Shown one piece after another: positions 11,381 through 22,544 of a stretch of 64,000 nt of DNA. A model generated the notes under the pieces. That model saw only the letters and a program-made list of their open reading frames with translations, was not told the DNA's origin and ran no database searches. The stretch's first letter is position 1. Each line of letters starts with the position of its first letter. The stretch lies in the NCBI RefSeq assembly GCF_000321225.1, contig NW_004450941.1, positions 493,840-557,839 of the forward strand, given 5' to 3'. The translations under genes were made by a program, and so were the position numbers. This DNA comes from Odobenus rosmarus divergens (lineage: Eukaryota; Chordata; Mammalia; Carnivora; Odobenidae).

Positions 11381-11910
11381 ATATATATTTTTAATTTTTT
11401 TATTATATTATGTTAATCACCATACATTACATCATTAGTTCTTGATGTAGTGTTCCATGATTCATTGTTTGTGCATAACACCCAGTGCTCCATGCAGTAC
11501 GTTGCCTCTTTAATACCCATCACCAGGCTAACCCATCCTTCCACCCGCCCTCCCCTCTAGAACTCTCAGTTTGTTTTTCAGAGTCCATCGTCTCTCATGG
11601 TTCATCTCCCCCTCCGATTTCCCCCCCTTCATTCTTCCCCTCCTGCTATATTCTTCTTCTTCTTCTTCTTTTTAACATATAATATATTATTTGTTTCAGA
11701 GGTACAGATCTGTGATTCAACAGTCTTGCACAATTCGCAGCACTCACCATAGCACATACCCTCCCCAATGTCTATCACCCAGCCACCCCATCCCTCCCAC
11801 CCCCCACCACTCCAGCAACCCTCAGTTTGTTTCCTGAGATTAAGAATTCCTCATATCAGTGAGGTCATATGATACATGTCTTTCTCTGATTGACTTATTT
11901 CGCTCAGCAT
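11381..11910 (-). repeat. Carnivore LINE-1 3' end, antisense, 5'-truncated
   Basis: An AT/poly-T start is followed by 'cacccagtgctccatgcagt', 'taatacccatcaccaggcta', 'ctctcagtttgtttttcag' and 'tctttctctgattgacttat', the complement of the carnivore L1 3' UTR and ORF2 end. It stops at 'cgctcagcat' where a SINE begins. It contains a (TTC)n tract. It forms a composite with the SINE at 11911-12104. Confidence 0.85.
11650..11672. repeat. (TTC)n microsatellite
   Basis: About six TTC units within the L1 3' UTR segment. Confidence 0.8.
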
Positions 11911-12104
11911 ATTTTTTAAGATTTTTAATTTATTCATTTGAGAGAGAGAGAGCGAGCATGCATGCAGGACCAGGGGCAGAGGGAGAGGAAGAAGCAAACT
12001 CCCTACTGAGCAGGGAGCCCACCATGGGGCTCGATCCCAGGACCCTGAGATCACAACCTGAGCCGAAGGCAGACGTTTAAACGAGTAAGCCACCCAGGCT
12101 TCCC
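11911..12104 (-). repeat. Can-SINE, antisense, joined to L1
   Basis: The tail complement 'ttttttaagatttttaattt' directly abuts the truncated L1; the body ends 'gccacccaggcttcccc'. I see no TSD of its own. The whole unit 11381-12104 is flanked instead by tgattttttat-like repeats (11369-11380 and 12106-12116). Confidence 0.9.
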
Positions 12105-12105
12105 C

Positions 12106-12545
12106 TGATTTTTTATTTTGTTTTATATTTCAATTTCATTGATACTTGCTCCCATCTTCTATTATTTCCTTCTTTCTACTACATTTTTTTAAAGTAGGTT
12201 CACACCCAGTGGGGAGCACAGTACAGGGCTTGAACTCACAACCCTGAGATCCTAAGACCTGAGCTGCAATCAAGAATCAGACCAACTCATCCACCCAGGC
12301 ACCCCTCCTTCTTTCTCTATCTTAAAATACCATTTGTTTTTCTTCCTCTAGTTTCCTAAAGTAGCTTAGATTCTTTAAGTACCACACTAATAGATCAACA
12401 AATTGTCATGTGTTGTATTTTCATTTTCCTTTAGTTCATTTATTTTAGGTTTCCATTAAAAGCCCCTCTTTAAGGCATATATTATTTGGATGTGTTTTTT
12501 GTTTTTAATTTCCATGGGTTCCTGGCCCCTAGCCAGTCTTTTACT
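12106..12545 (-). repeat. LINE-1 ORF2 region, antisense (continuation)
   Basis: The older L1 host resumes with 'atttcaatttcattgatact' and 'ttatttccttctttctact', interrupted by a SINE at 12178-12305. It then runs on through 'gttgtattttcattttcctt' and fades near 12545. Confidence 0.75.
12178..12305 (-). repeat. Can-SINE, old type, antisense
   Basis: The body 'gggcttgaactcacaaccctg' ends in 'catccacccaggcacccc'. TSD tccttctttct occurs at 12167-12177 and 12306-12316. Confidence 0.88.
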
Positions 12546-13431
12546 TTCTATCTTTCAAAGAGTTCATACATTTGTTTTATAGATACTACCCAGCATTTTT
12601 AGTTGTCTTTAGCATGAGAAAGAGGCAAAATTATATCTATTCTCTCTTCCAGAGGAAGGAGTGACTTTCACATGCATTTTTAAAATTTAATTTTGACAAC
12701 TACGTCAAGTTAACAATTCATATGACACTTGCTTGGATGAGAATGCTAAGACTCAGAGCATTTAAGTAAGTTAGTTTTACTTGCTGAATCACTGACATTT
12801 ATATATATGCTTTTGCCAAGACACCTATCATTCTTGTATTTTATGATTTTAACTTGTACGGTATAATATGCTTTTCCTCCATTTCTTCAGATTAAGGCTA
12901 TGTCTCAGATTCTTGGTCTCTCTCACACACTGTTTAGTGGGCCTGTGGATATATTTAGCATGGAGTAAATAGTTGCTGAAAAAACACAATGATGAATGCA
13001 TTTTTATATTTTTGTTAATAGTTTTGGTTAATCTTAATAATAATTTCATCTGTAACCCTTTATTTCTAAAGCTTGTACAGAGGCCGATACTAACAGGTGG
13101 TTTAGGAGGCTATACCAGGGCACCCATGCAGCCACACAGGGGAAAGAACCACCTGTTTAAAACTTGGCTGTCTCTGCAATTCAGAGTCCCTTTGAAATTT
13201 TGTATATCTGCAAATCAGGGCTGACCTGTAATGGTATTTTGGGCAAGTAAAGATTTGCGAGCCTCTTCCTGGTTCATAGCACCTCGGTTCAGCTTCACCC
13301 ATCACCTTGAAGTCAGCCCTTCAACAATCACCGGCACTAAGAGCATTTTCTTCCTTTCATTGATTTTTCAGACTGAATGCACAGCCTTCCTCTGACTGGC
13401 ACGTGCTATTGTAGCATGCTGCAGTTCATCC
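12546..13431. other. Unassigned stretch
   Basis: AT-rich at first, then mixed. No repeat family or gene signal recognised. Confidence 0.4.
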
Positions 13432-13700
13432 TTGCCCCCTCTATTACCTTGTGTGATGCTGCTCAAATCCCTAATTACCCTGCTAGATACTGCGATGGCA
13501 GCTAATAAAAGGATTTTGCCGGCTCAGACGGCCATGATTTTTCAGCAGATATGTTGTTACGTCAGTTTCAACGTATGTTCACTGCTTCACCTGTTGTTTC
13601 TAGCATCGGTCTCTTGCATTTTTCTCCATTATGCTTTACGATGTTTTAGTCGAACGTATTTCAGAATGGGAATTCAATCAGCCTGACACATTAAAATGCT
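13432..13700. promoter_or_regulatory. Candidate conserved noncoding element
   Basis: A repeat-free block contains CpG dinucleotides in otherwise CpG-poor DNA ('actgcgatggcagctaataaa', 'ttgccggctcagacggccat', 'gttacgtcagtttcaacgta'), including a CRE-like 'tacgtca'. An 84-codon open frame on the plus strand shows no family signature. Retention of CpGs is the only reason to suspect constraint. Confidence 0.25.
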
Positions 13701-14027
13701 TTGAGTTCGAAAACATTTTGGTTGTATACTTACAAGTGCATCTCAATTCAGATGAACAAGTATCCTCTATTCTGTTAAACTATAGAAAACAGGTCTGTTG
13801 ATGTTTTGTGAGTCACAAGGAACAAACTCTACAGAATCATACAATTATGTTGACAATGGTAGAGCACGATAATATGGGGCTTTGACCTATCATGACAGGT
13901 GGCCCTGGAGGTGGCCTCATCTTGACATGTTAAATATGCTGCTCTCTTATGTGAATGCATTCCCAAGTGTACTCCCTCCTGCCCCACTGAAATCTTAGCC
14001 ATAATTAACAATAAATATTCATTTAAG
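13701..14027. other. Unassigned stretch
   Basis: Nothing recognised. Confidence 0.4.
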
Positions 14028-14210
14028 AGGCAGTGTGTAGAGTGGAAAAAGCGTGGCCTTTGGGGGTAAAACAGACTTGTAGTCAATACTTGTAGCTGTG
14101 TGATTCAGGTGAGTTACCTAAAACATCTGGGCCTGAGTTTTCTTATCTGTGAAATAAAGATAATAAATACAGATTAAAAAATAATGCATATACAGTTCCT
14201 GGTGATTGGG
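14028..14210 (+). repeat. MIR SINE, sense
   Basis: 'gcagtgtgtagagtggaaaa', 'gtagctgtgtgattcaggtg' and 'gagttttcttatctgtgaaa' follow MIR order. Confidence 0.8.
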
Positions 14211-14269
14211 GTTTAATATAGTATAGACTGATAAGTTCCATTACATAAAGTCTTGATTGATTATAATAA

Positions 14270-14505
14270 TTTATATATAACCTTTATGGAACACTTACTA
14301 TCTGTCAGATACTGGGAAAATTCTTTACATGGGTTATTTTATTTAATCCTTATACAAACTCTATGATGTAAATGCTATTATTAGTCCACTCCCAGTTAAA
14401 GAAACTCATAGAGTAACTATATGTAAGAAGTTATATAGATAGTAAGGGGCAGATCCAGGATTTAAATCCAGGTACATATAATTTAACTTCTAAACCCATA
14501 ATATG
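14270..14505 (-). repeat. MIR SINE, antisense, near full length
   Basis: Reverse-complement MIR from 'ggaacacttactatctgtca' through 'ttattttatttaatccttat', 'aaagaaactcatagagtaac', 'aaggggcagatccaggattt' and 'aaatccaggtacat'. It faces the preceding sense MIR (tail to tail). Confidence 0.8.
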
Positions 14506-15510
14506 CAAGTATGTATTGTACCACTTCTCATCAACCTCGGTACACTGTTATTTGCTTTGTCTAAATCACAATGTGCTTAGAACTGTGCTGAAATCAAAGC
14601 ATGAACTGAATTTAAGCAGTAGTAGGAAGATCATAGCAGCTGTTTTCCTCACCTATTATAAGGGATAAAAATAAATATTGAAAGTTATAAAAATGAGTAT
14701 ATACATGAATTCTGCAGGTTTTCTAAATATTAGTAATTTAGTGTTCAGGAGTTTGAATCACTGTACTCATTGCACCAGTGCCTGGTGGTGTAATATTAGG
14801 AAGTCATTCTTTACCAGCCTACCAGTAGTCTGGCTACGAGAAACTAAAACAAGGGAGTCCATCTTTGAAAATATGCCCTACTGAACTAAGTACATGTATA
14901 TTCTCATAAGTTTAAGACTCTTCATATTCACTTTATCTGCTTCAACAAAAACCCTAGTTATACTCTGCTTTTGCTTTCCAACATGACAGCTAACTAATCT
15001 AACAGATTACTTGCTTTGCGTGGTTCGATGGTACTTGTATTCTAATGGATGAGGGCTGTCCTTTTCCAAGTATCATTTTACAAATTTCAGTTGCTATAGA
15101 AAGCTAATGTGAGAATGATTTGGGGCAGTAACCAATAATTGTATCCTTTATATCACTGTCGATCTTTTTTGTTCTTTGGATAGGGCCTGTTGATAGTTCA
15201 GAACCTTTTAGGCGATATTTGAATTTACAGTTTGAAAATGAAGATTCTTTGGCCAGCAGAGGCAAATAACGTGTGAACTACCTGGCCAACAGTCCTTCTC
15301 TGCTCAATTTTTGACTCTCAGACGTAACATATGGATCAACATAAGTGTAATGTACTCTATGTACTACTAAGTTTGGATTATTAGTGGGAATTAGGTAAAT
15401 GAACAAAAAGAATATGCATAATGTACAAACCTCCTTTGAAACTGAAGGTTCAAGTTTCCTCTACCTCTATCCTTTATTAGAATAATTAAAATTTCTCTGA
15501 ATGGATACAG
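14506..15510. other. Unassigned stretch
   Basis: AT-rich DNA. No feature recognised. Confidence 0.4.
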
Positions 15511-15523
15511 CCTTTCTGCTCTT

Positions 15524-15692
15524 TTTTTTTTTTTAAGATTTTATTTATTTATTTGAGGGAGTGAAAGAGAGTGAGCACAGAGGAGGAGCAGAGGGAGAGG
15601 GACAAGCAGACTCCATGTGGGGCTCGATCACATAACCCTGAGGTCATAACCTGAGTCAGATGCTTAACCGACTGAGCGACCCAGGTGCCCTT
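15524..15692 (-). repeat. Can-SINE, antisense
   Basis: Poly-T, 'aagattttatttatttattt', then a body with an internal deletion in the 'gagcagggagcc' part, ending 'gcgacccaggtgccc'. TSD ctttctgctctt is at 15512-15523 and 15697-15708. Confidence 0.93.
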
Positions 15693-15708
15693 TAGACTTT
15701 CTGCTCTT

Positions 15709-16354
15709 TAGTTTTCTCTTTCCACTGACTGGTGAAGATCATAATCCTCCAGCCAAAAGGCAGCCAAGGAGAAAGATGGGACATACAATCTGAATTTTTG
15801 GTCTTCAGATAATTAAGCATTGACTATGCACTTTTCTCTGATATTTAATTACCACTTTTATTTCAGAACTTTCTTATAATTTTTATTTCTTTGTATCACC
15901 AAATAATCATCATGGGAAAATTGGTCTGTATTCCCATTAAGGTCCTATTATATACGATGGCATTATTAATAAATGTATACTGTTTCACTAAATCTAGCCT
16001 TTTAAATTCCCCCATTTAAAAGAAGTTAGTATTTCATGTGCTTTTTTTTTTTTTACCTGTTTTATTTTTCAGGGTCTGTCATAAGATAGTATTGATGCTT
16101 TTGATCTTTTTGCTGTCTGGGGATCTGGTACAAAGGCAAAGAAGTAAAAGTGTGAGGAAAAAAGGCATAAAACGCTAGAAACTCAGAATTTCAAAAAGGG
16201 AAAGATTAACTTTCCACCTTTATAAATAGATATATAAGTTCACATATAGGGATTCTTATCTCTTACTTTTCAGAGCATCTACCAGATAATTCGCACTCTT
16301 AGTTTTTACCCTAGATTCTGTTCATGAGAAGGAAGGAGCATGGAAGGGGTTTTT
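15709..16354. other. Unassigned stretch
   Basis: AT-rich; nothing recognised. Confidence 0.4.
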
Positions 16355-16500
16355 TGGTTGCATATTAAACAGATATTTACCGCAAACCTAGCATATACGG
16401 ATGCTATGGGAATATCATTGAAGAAGACTACAAGCTTTCTGTTTAGAGTAAGCTGAAAAACTAGGAAGGGAGGAAAATTTACAGATAAAAAGAAACTGAA
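16355..16500 (-). repeat. Possible LINE-2 3' fragment, antisense
   Basis: 'aacagatatttaccgcaaac', 'ctagcatatacggatgctat' and 'aagactacaagctttctg' resemble the decayed complement of the L2 3' end. The match is by eye only. Confidence 0.4.
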
Positions 16501-16679
16501 GAAAATATACAAATAATGCAAGGCCAACTATTATATACATTAATGAAATTTTTATAAAATCAATAGCCTTTCACTTCATGGATGGTAGAAAATGTTCTCT
16601 GAAGGTTCCTGTCAGTGCAAAACCCTAATTCTATATGAAACTGTCTTCAGGAAAAATTGTAGTTCTTAGGTCTCTTCCC

Positions 16680-16760
16680 CATCAACAAACATGAACTGAG
16701 CTCCTTATGTGTAGAACTGAGCATCAAGTAAGTAAAAAACGAAGGTTGCCTTCAGTAAAA
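16680..16760 (-). repeat. Possible LINE-2 3' fragment, antisense
   Basis: 'tcaacaaacatgaactgagc' and 'ccttatgtgtagaactgagc' resemble the start of the reverse-complemented L2 terminus. Confidence 0.35.
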
Positions 16761-16970
16761 ATGCTTATATCAGCAATATTAGGGGGACGTTAAGCCTTGG
16801 GCCAGTGTCAATATGACAGAGTTGACCCTCAGTGTCCCACAACACACTGGGGACTTCTAAGGGGCTAATGTGGTCTCTGTCAGTAGCATCTGTAGGCTCC
16901 AAGTAAAAACAAAGAAAAATTCCCATATAGAGAAAAACATTTCCAATTTACTTGCTGGGTTTCTGACATT

Positions 16971-17185
16971 TCATTTATTTTTTTAAAATTTTCTTAAGGA
17001 TTTTATTTATTTATTTGAGAAAGAGTGAGAGAATGTGCATGAGTTGGGGGGAGCGTCAGAGGGAGAGGGAGAAACAGACTCACCACTGAGCAGGGAATCC
17101 CTGGCAGGGCTCAATCCCAGAACCCTGGAATCATGACCTGAGCCAAAGCCAGATACTTAAAGGATTGAGCCACCCAGGTGCCCCC
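16971..17185 (-). repeat. Can-SINE, antisense
   Basis: Tail complement 'ggattttatttatttatttg', body, and end 'gccacccaggtgccccc'. The flanks gggtttctgacatt (16958-16971) and ggggttctgacactt (17187-17201) are the diverged TSD. Confidence 0.93.
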
Positions 17186-17199
17186 GGGGTTCTGACACT

Positions 17200-18190
17200 T
17201 TAGTAAAGAGTGCCTAATACACAAGAAAACAACATATGGTAGCTGAATCTAGGAATACTAATACCATATTTAAATTTCAAGGGAATTATATATTAAAATT
17301 ATTTGATACAGAGTATAAAATAACTGCAGAAAATATTTAAGGAAGTAAAAAGATGAGAAGCTATTAAAAATAACCATAAATATTTGAAAAGGAGTGCAAT
17401 GAAATTATAGAAACAAAAACTATATAATTGCAGACATAAAAATGACAAAGAACAGATTGACTTGCAGATTAGACACAGAATAACAGTGAATTGATTTTTT
17501 TGGGAAGATCATTGTGAAGAAATTTCATAGAATGCAGCACACTGAGACAAATTAAAATATGTCAGGTTAAGCAATATGGAGGAGAGAAGGTCTAATGTGT
17601 AACTGGAATAAAAGTAGGAAAATACAGAGATTCTGGCAGATAAATATTATAAATAATGATTTAGAACTTTTCAGAACTGACAAAAATCCAAAGACTCAAT
17701 AAGCACAGAATATACCCAATTAAATTAATTAAAAGCAATATGCATCGGCAGCTCTTCCTGTCCCCATGCTTTAACACCTTTTTGCACCGGGGCGATAAAA
17801 CAACATACATTTTTTTTTAAGATTTTATTTATTTATTGAGAGAGAGAGAACAAATGGAGAGAGAAACAGGAGGAGAGGGACAAGCAGACTCCGTGCTGAG
17901 TGCGAGGCCCGATGCAAGCTTTGATCCCACCACCCTGAGACCACGACTTGAGCCGAAACCAAGAGTGGGACACTTACTGGCACCCCGCAATATACATTTA
18001 GACACTTGTTAGTGGAATGGTAAAACTTAAAACTCAAATAAAGGAATTTAAAAGCAGCCAAGGAGGAGAAAAAGACAGAAGACCTACCAAGAAACCAAAT
18101 TTGACGAATAGCAGATCTTTTAACAGCAACTCTATATACCAGAGAATAGTGTATTTATATTGTCAATGTGCTAACAGAATATAAGTATGA
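17200..18190 (+). repeat. LINE-1 5' part, sense, old
   Basis: A-rich plus-strand sequence. The section after the SINE ('aaactcaaataaaggaattt', 'aaaagcagccaaggaggaga', 'agatcttttaacagcaactc') follows the conserved block found upstream of and in old L1 ORF1. The first 500 bases are assigned on composition and continuity only. Frames are broken. Confidence 0.55.
17811..17987 (-). repeat. Can-SINE, antisense
   Basis: Starts with poly-T and 'aagattttatttatttattg'. The 5' head is eroded: it ends 'cacttactggcacccc', having lost the 'ccgactgagccaccc' segment. TSD caacatacattt (17801-17812) and caatatacattt (17988-17999). Confidence 0.9.
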
Positions 18191-18194
18191 ATTA

Positions 18195-18410
18195 GGAGTG
18201 TGTCAGGTATTGTGTTTAAATGTATGTGAATTGTACAACTTAAGACTTGTGATGACCTTGGTGACTGATAATATTAATCTGCCTGAGAACTGGATGATCA
18301 CTGAAATAAATACTCTAATTTGCCCAGGCAAATATTCTAGTTAATAGAGGAGCTGGTGACGAACCCAGATCTATCTCTATCCCATGCTCTTTTATGCAAT
18401 GCTATCTCCC
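18195..18410 (-). repeat. MIR SINE, antisense
   Basis: 'gtcaggtattgtgtttaaat', 'ctaatttgcccaggcaaata', 'ggtgacgaacccagatctat' and 'cccatgctcttttatgcaat' follow reverse-complement MIR order. Confidence 0.6.
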
Positions 18411-18529
18411 ATTCTAAAGATGTATAATTCATTTTGTGCTGATTAGAGATTCCCATTCTATCTCTTTTTCCCCCCATTCTATCTTTAGGCACATTAGCAA
18501 TACTGGTTATTCATTCTTGTAGTAACTAT

Positions 18530-19090
18530 GAAGGATTTTTTTTCTTGCTATATGCGGAGTATTGCACCAGCTATTGTGGCGGGGGACACTGAAATGAACA
18601 CAATTCCATAGTCCCATTAACAGGACTTTAGCAGACTAGAGAAAATAAGACATTTAAATAAATATATTACCTAATACATAGAAAGAAGTAAGAAAAGATT
18701 AGTTCCATAAAATAAAGTTAGATAAGGGGCTATCAGAGATCAGAAGAGAGGGAAGATACTTCCAATTGGGAAGGCAGGTGGAAAGAGGGTGAGGATTTCC
18801 TAACAAATGAGTTAAAGAATGTGGCATTTGAACAACAAATAGAATTTAGTTATGATGTAATGGGAGAAAAGATCATCCTTAAAGGGATAGTGGGTAGAGG
18901 CATAGAGACAAAGCATCATGGCCTGTGGTTGATTTTGGTACTAGTTATGGTATGGGTAGAGGAAGCACCAAAAAGGAGTCCCAGAAGATTGATTGAGGTG
19001 GCAGGTGGAGGTACTTGCATAAGAACATGCTGCAGGAGTTTGAACAGGGGCACGGCATGATCTGAGTCATAGTTCAGTAGGGGCAGGGAA
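18530..19090 (-). repeat. LINE-2 3' region, antisense
   Basis: 'ggacactgaaatgaacacaa', 'aggggctatcagagatcaga', 'aaagcatcatggcctgtgg' and 'gcatgatctgagtcatagtt' fit the order of the complement of a long L2 3' segment. Divergence is high. Confidence 0.6.
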
Positions 19091-19240
19091 TATAGGCAAG
19101 ATGAATAACTAAAAACATTGCTATACGTGAAAGATATTAAAAGGGAATGATTAAGTTTTCTGCAATGGCAAAATCAAATAGATAGGAGTATTGTATGGGG
19201 TTCTCCAAAGAAACAGAGCCAATAGGTTAGATAATAGGAG

Positions 19241-19244
<4 letters not shown>

Positions 19245-19270
<26 letters not shown>
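19245..19270. repeat. (AC)n microsatellite
   Basis: About 13 uninterrupted AC units, immediately before the Tigger-type terminal repeat. It sits where related LTR copies carry a simple-repeat run. Confidence 0.95.
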
Positions 19271-19271
<1 letters not shown>

Positions 19272-19823
19272 GTTGACCCTTAAACAAAATGGGTTGGAAC
19301 CACATGGGCCCACTTATGCATGGATTTTTTTCTCAATAAATCCATACGGTTTGGGGGCGCCTGGGTGGCTCAGTCATTAAGCGTCTGCCTTCGGCTCTGG
19401 TCATGATCCCAGGGTCCTGGGATCGAGCCCCACATCGGGTTCCCTGCTCTGCAGGGAGCCTGCTTCTCCCTCTCCCACTCCCCCGGCTTGTGTTCCCTCT
19501 CTCGCTGTCCCCCTCTCTCTCTGTCAAAACAAATAAAAATCTTAAAAAAATAAATAAATAAATCCATACGGTGTTGTAAATGTATTTTCTCTTTATGATT
19601 TACCTAATAACTTTCTTTTCTCCCACTTACTTTATTGTAAAGAGGCAGTATATAATACATATATAAAATACGTATTAATCGACTGTGCATGTTATCAATA
19701 AGGCTTCCAGTCAACAGAAGGGCTATTTGTAAAGCTTTAAGGAGTCAAAAGTTATATAGGAGATTTTCAAATGTGCAGGGGTGGGTAGGTGCCTCTAACC
19801 CCTACATTGTTCAAGGGTCAACT
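19270..19823. mobile_element. Tigger-type (TcMar) nonautonomous DNA transposon
   Basis: The left end 'cagttgacccttaaacaa' and the right end 'ttgttcaagggtcaact' are terminal inverted repeats. Between them are 'cccacttatgcatggatttt', 'tactttattgtaaagaggca' and 'taatcgactgtgcatgttat', as in the mammalian family with these ends. Without the SINE it is about 350 bp. No transposase frame. Name from memory only (MER6/Tigger-related). Confidence 0.75.
19353..19556 (+). repeat. Can-SINE, sense, perfect 16-bp TSD
   Basis: The head 'gggcgcctgggtggctcag' and full body end in 'aaaatcttaaaaaaataaat'. TSD aataaatccatacggt is identical at 19335-19350 and 19557-19572. It inserted inside the Tigger-type element. 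Confidence 0.97.
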
Positions 19824-20090
19824 ATATATGTATTTACAGATGCAGAGAGAGTGATAGAGCTTGACTTTTTTAGGAATTGGCTCACATGGTTATGGAGGGT
19901 GAGAAGTCCTACAATCTGCAGTGTGCAAGCTGGAGAAGCAGGAAAGCTGATGGGATAATCCACTCCACTTCTGAAGGCCTGACAACGAGGGGGCTGCTGG
20001 TGTAATTCTTGGAGTCCAAAGGCCCAAGACCCAGGAGCTCTGATGTCCGAAGGCCGGAAAAGATGATAAAATTAAAGGAGCTGATACTCA

Positions 20091-20574
20091 GTTATTCTGT
20101 TGCAACCCAATGGTAAACTTCTAGTCATCAACAGGCTGGGTTAGGTCCTGGCTTAAATATATAATTAAATAAATAGATACCATGTCTCCACACATTGTGT
20201 ACATTGTGTACATCTTTGCAGTGTGAGTCAATTTCTGCATTTGTGCTCCAGGGAGAAACAAATGGGTTACTGTTCTTGCCCAAGAGATTATGGGTTAAGG
20301 ACTGATGGTGAACACTGAAGGAGATTCATCTCACACTGGAGCCTAGAAAAGCTTATCATTAGTATTTTCGTGGACTCCTTCATCACCCATCCACATATAA
20401 AAGGAATCAAGTGTAACTGGGTCATTTATATTAAGGAAAAGAATTAATTGCTAGAAATTTTCCAGAAAGATAGTGGGGGAAAACAGGCTTAATTCTAATC
20501 AAAGTATATCATATAACACAACAATAATATCACTAAGGTAAGTCCATTTCTAAGAGAAGAAGCATCCTTTTCTC
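20091..20574. other. Unassigned stretch
   Basis: No family recognised. A short tandem 'cattgtgta' duplication lies at 20195-20212. Confidence 0.4.
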
Positions 20575-20933
20575 TCTTAATCCATGCAGGCTGCTATAAC
20601 AAAATTACCATAAACTGGGTATCTTACACAACAGGAATCTATTTCTGATAGTTCTGGAGGCTGGGACATCCAAGATGGCACAGTCACATTTGATGTCTGG
20701 TGAGGGTCTGCTTCCTAGGTAATAGTTGGCCATCTTTTTGTTGTGTCCTTGCCAGGTGGAAGGGGCAAGGGAGCTCTTTAAGGACTCTTTATAAGGGCAC
20801 TAATCCCATTCACAAGGTCATTGCCCTTATGACCTACTCAATTCCCAAGGCTTCATCTCCAAATACCAACACACTTGGAAGTAAGATTCAACACAGGAAT
20901 TTGGAGGGGACACACACACTCAGTCTATAGCAC
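20575..20933 (-). repeat. MaLR LTR (MLT1/MST-like), antisense
   Basis: The run 'gcaggctgctataacaaaat', 'gttctggaggctgggacatc', 'tgatgtctggtgagggtctg', 'tataagggcactaatcccat' and 'gacacacacactcagtctat' is the complement of a MaLR LTR. The minus-strand polyadenylation region maps near its left end. Confidence 0.85.
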
Positions 20934-22544
20934 TTAAACAATAAAATCAACCCAGTAAATTTGGAAACTTGAAATACTGCAGTCAAATTCTCCAAATTCT
21001 TTTATTCTTCTTCAGCAAACTTTTTAACACACAGATATCAAAACACAGGATTGGAGTTTAAGCAATTATGGGGAGCTGGGGATAACTGAAGGTGGCTTAT
21101 TTTACAGCTGTCCTTAGATAAACATAAAAGTTATGGGCAACTTGCATGGATCATTTTTTGTTTAATTCTCTTCTATAATCTTTAAATCAACATTTATCTT
21201 GAAGACAAGGGAACAAGATTTATAGCACGATTGCCGTCTTATAATTGGACTAGCTTTGACTATAAAATAACAGTTTTATATTCATACAGTTCAAGTCCCA
21301 GTGTAGAATTTAATAAGACTATATTTTTTAAGGAAAAAATATCTATGTTGTTTTATTGCCAAAATGAGAAAAATTACAGAAAATGATTTGTCTTATTTGT
21401 TTTGGGGGCTGGAGAAACTCCATCAAATTCTTTACCTTCTTGTACAGGCAAATATATAGTCTAAATCTTTATTTTAAAAAATGCATAAAGAGAATTTATC
21501 TTCCAGATGTTTTGGTAAATTTAATATTTTAATATTCCTTGAAAGCAACATTAATTTCCCAGGCATATTCTTATGCACCCACCTGATTCGTTGGCTGAAA
21601 TCTCCAATGTTTAATTATTTCTTGCTTTTTCAACCAAGATAATACTCTTTAAGCTACTTTTGCTTTCTTTTTAATAACAATGCAATGTGGAGTTTGTGAG
21701 TACATTTTGTATTTTATTGATACTGCTTAGAAAATTGTGAGCATTATCATAGAATGGTTAATATTTATGGTTGGAATTATACTGTTTCTTTGGGTAATGC
21801 AGAGACCCACTAAAGGGCAGTCATTCCGTTTCCCCCCAAATTTTAACTCCAAAAGTGAGTACAGGAAGATCCAATCCTTTTGACCCTTTACACTGTACGT
21901 TTCCATTATCGTCACGTCTAGTTACATTTAAAATAACTGAAGGCATGATCCCTGGTGCAAATTTTTACTTTGTTCTCACCTTAACTGTGCTCAAATTATG
22001 ACTGGCAAATATCTAGTAAAGGAGTTAACAGAAAAAATATTCAGGTTTTAGTTTTGCTAAAAGGTCCTTCTGCCTTTCCTTCAAAGATAAGCTCTTTGAT
22101 GACAGCAGTGGCTTATCTGGTTTTCCTAAGGGACTGGCCTAGCACAGAGGACTGCAGTAAAAGGTAAAGGTAATCTGAGGTAAAAATTAATTAATTGTAT
22201 TGTTGTTATTGAGGCTTTTTATTTCTACCTCAAAACATTGCAGAGGATATGAAAAGATCAAATTTCTTTTATCACATCTGTATTCAGATTTAATTCACTA
22301 TCTACCTAATTGGGTTAACTAGTTTGTCCAAAGAAAAAAGATGTGGTTAATCTACCATCAATCACGAAGGGGAATATATATGCGTACATAATAGTGTTAG
22401 GTATCAGGTATTGCCTCACTCCAAGATAAACCCCCAGTTATAATGAATAGCTTCAAACCTCTAGAATTTTCTTTCTGTGTTATCTCTTATGAATATCATT
22501 TATTCCCACTCCCTTAGTTCGCCCTCAGTTAACATTTCTATGTG
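20934..22544. other. Unassigned AT-rich stretch
   Basis: One of the larger repeat-free blocks. No coding or RNA signal seen. Confidence 0.4.

Larger units (their letters stand above)
19189..20090 (-). repeat. Ancient LTR, antisense, split by nested insertions
   Basis: The left part (19189-19244) has 'ggggttctccaaagaaacag' and 'ccaataggtta'. The right part (19825-20090) has 'gaattggctcacatggttat', 'gagaagtcctacaatctgca' and 'gcaagctggagaagcagg'. Same family as the fuller copy at 23174-23679. I know this as a widespread mammalian LTR but cannot give its name with confidence. An (AC)n tract, a Tigger-type element and a SINE lie inside it. Confidence 0.65.

Noticed and set aside
9690..12545. Possible reverse transcriptase gene
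   Set aside because: The L1 ORF2 region is antisense, heavily mutated and interrupted by SINEs and another L1. No usable frame remains.
19353..19430. tRNA-like A/B-box heads of SINEs as possible tRNA genes
   Set aside because: They are SINE heads with degenerate boxes and retrotransposon tails, not functional tRNAs.
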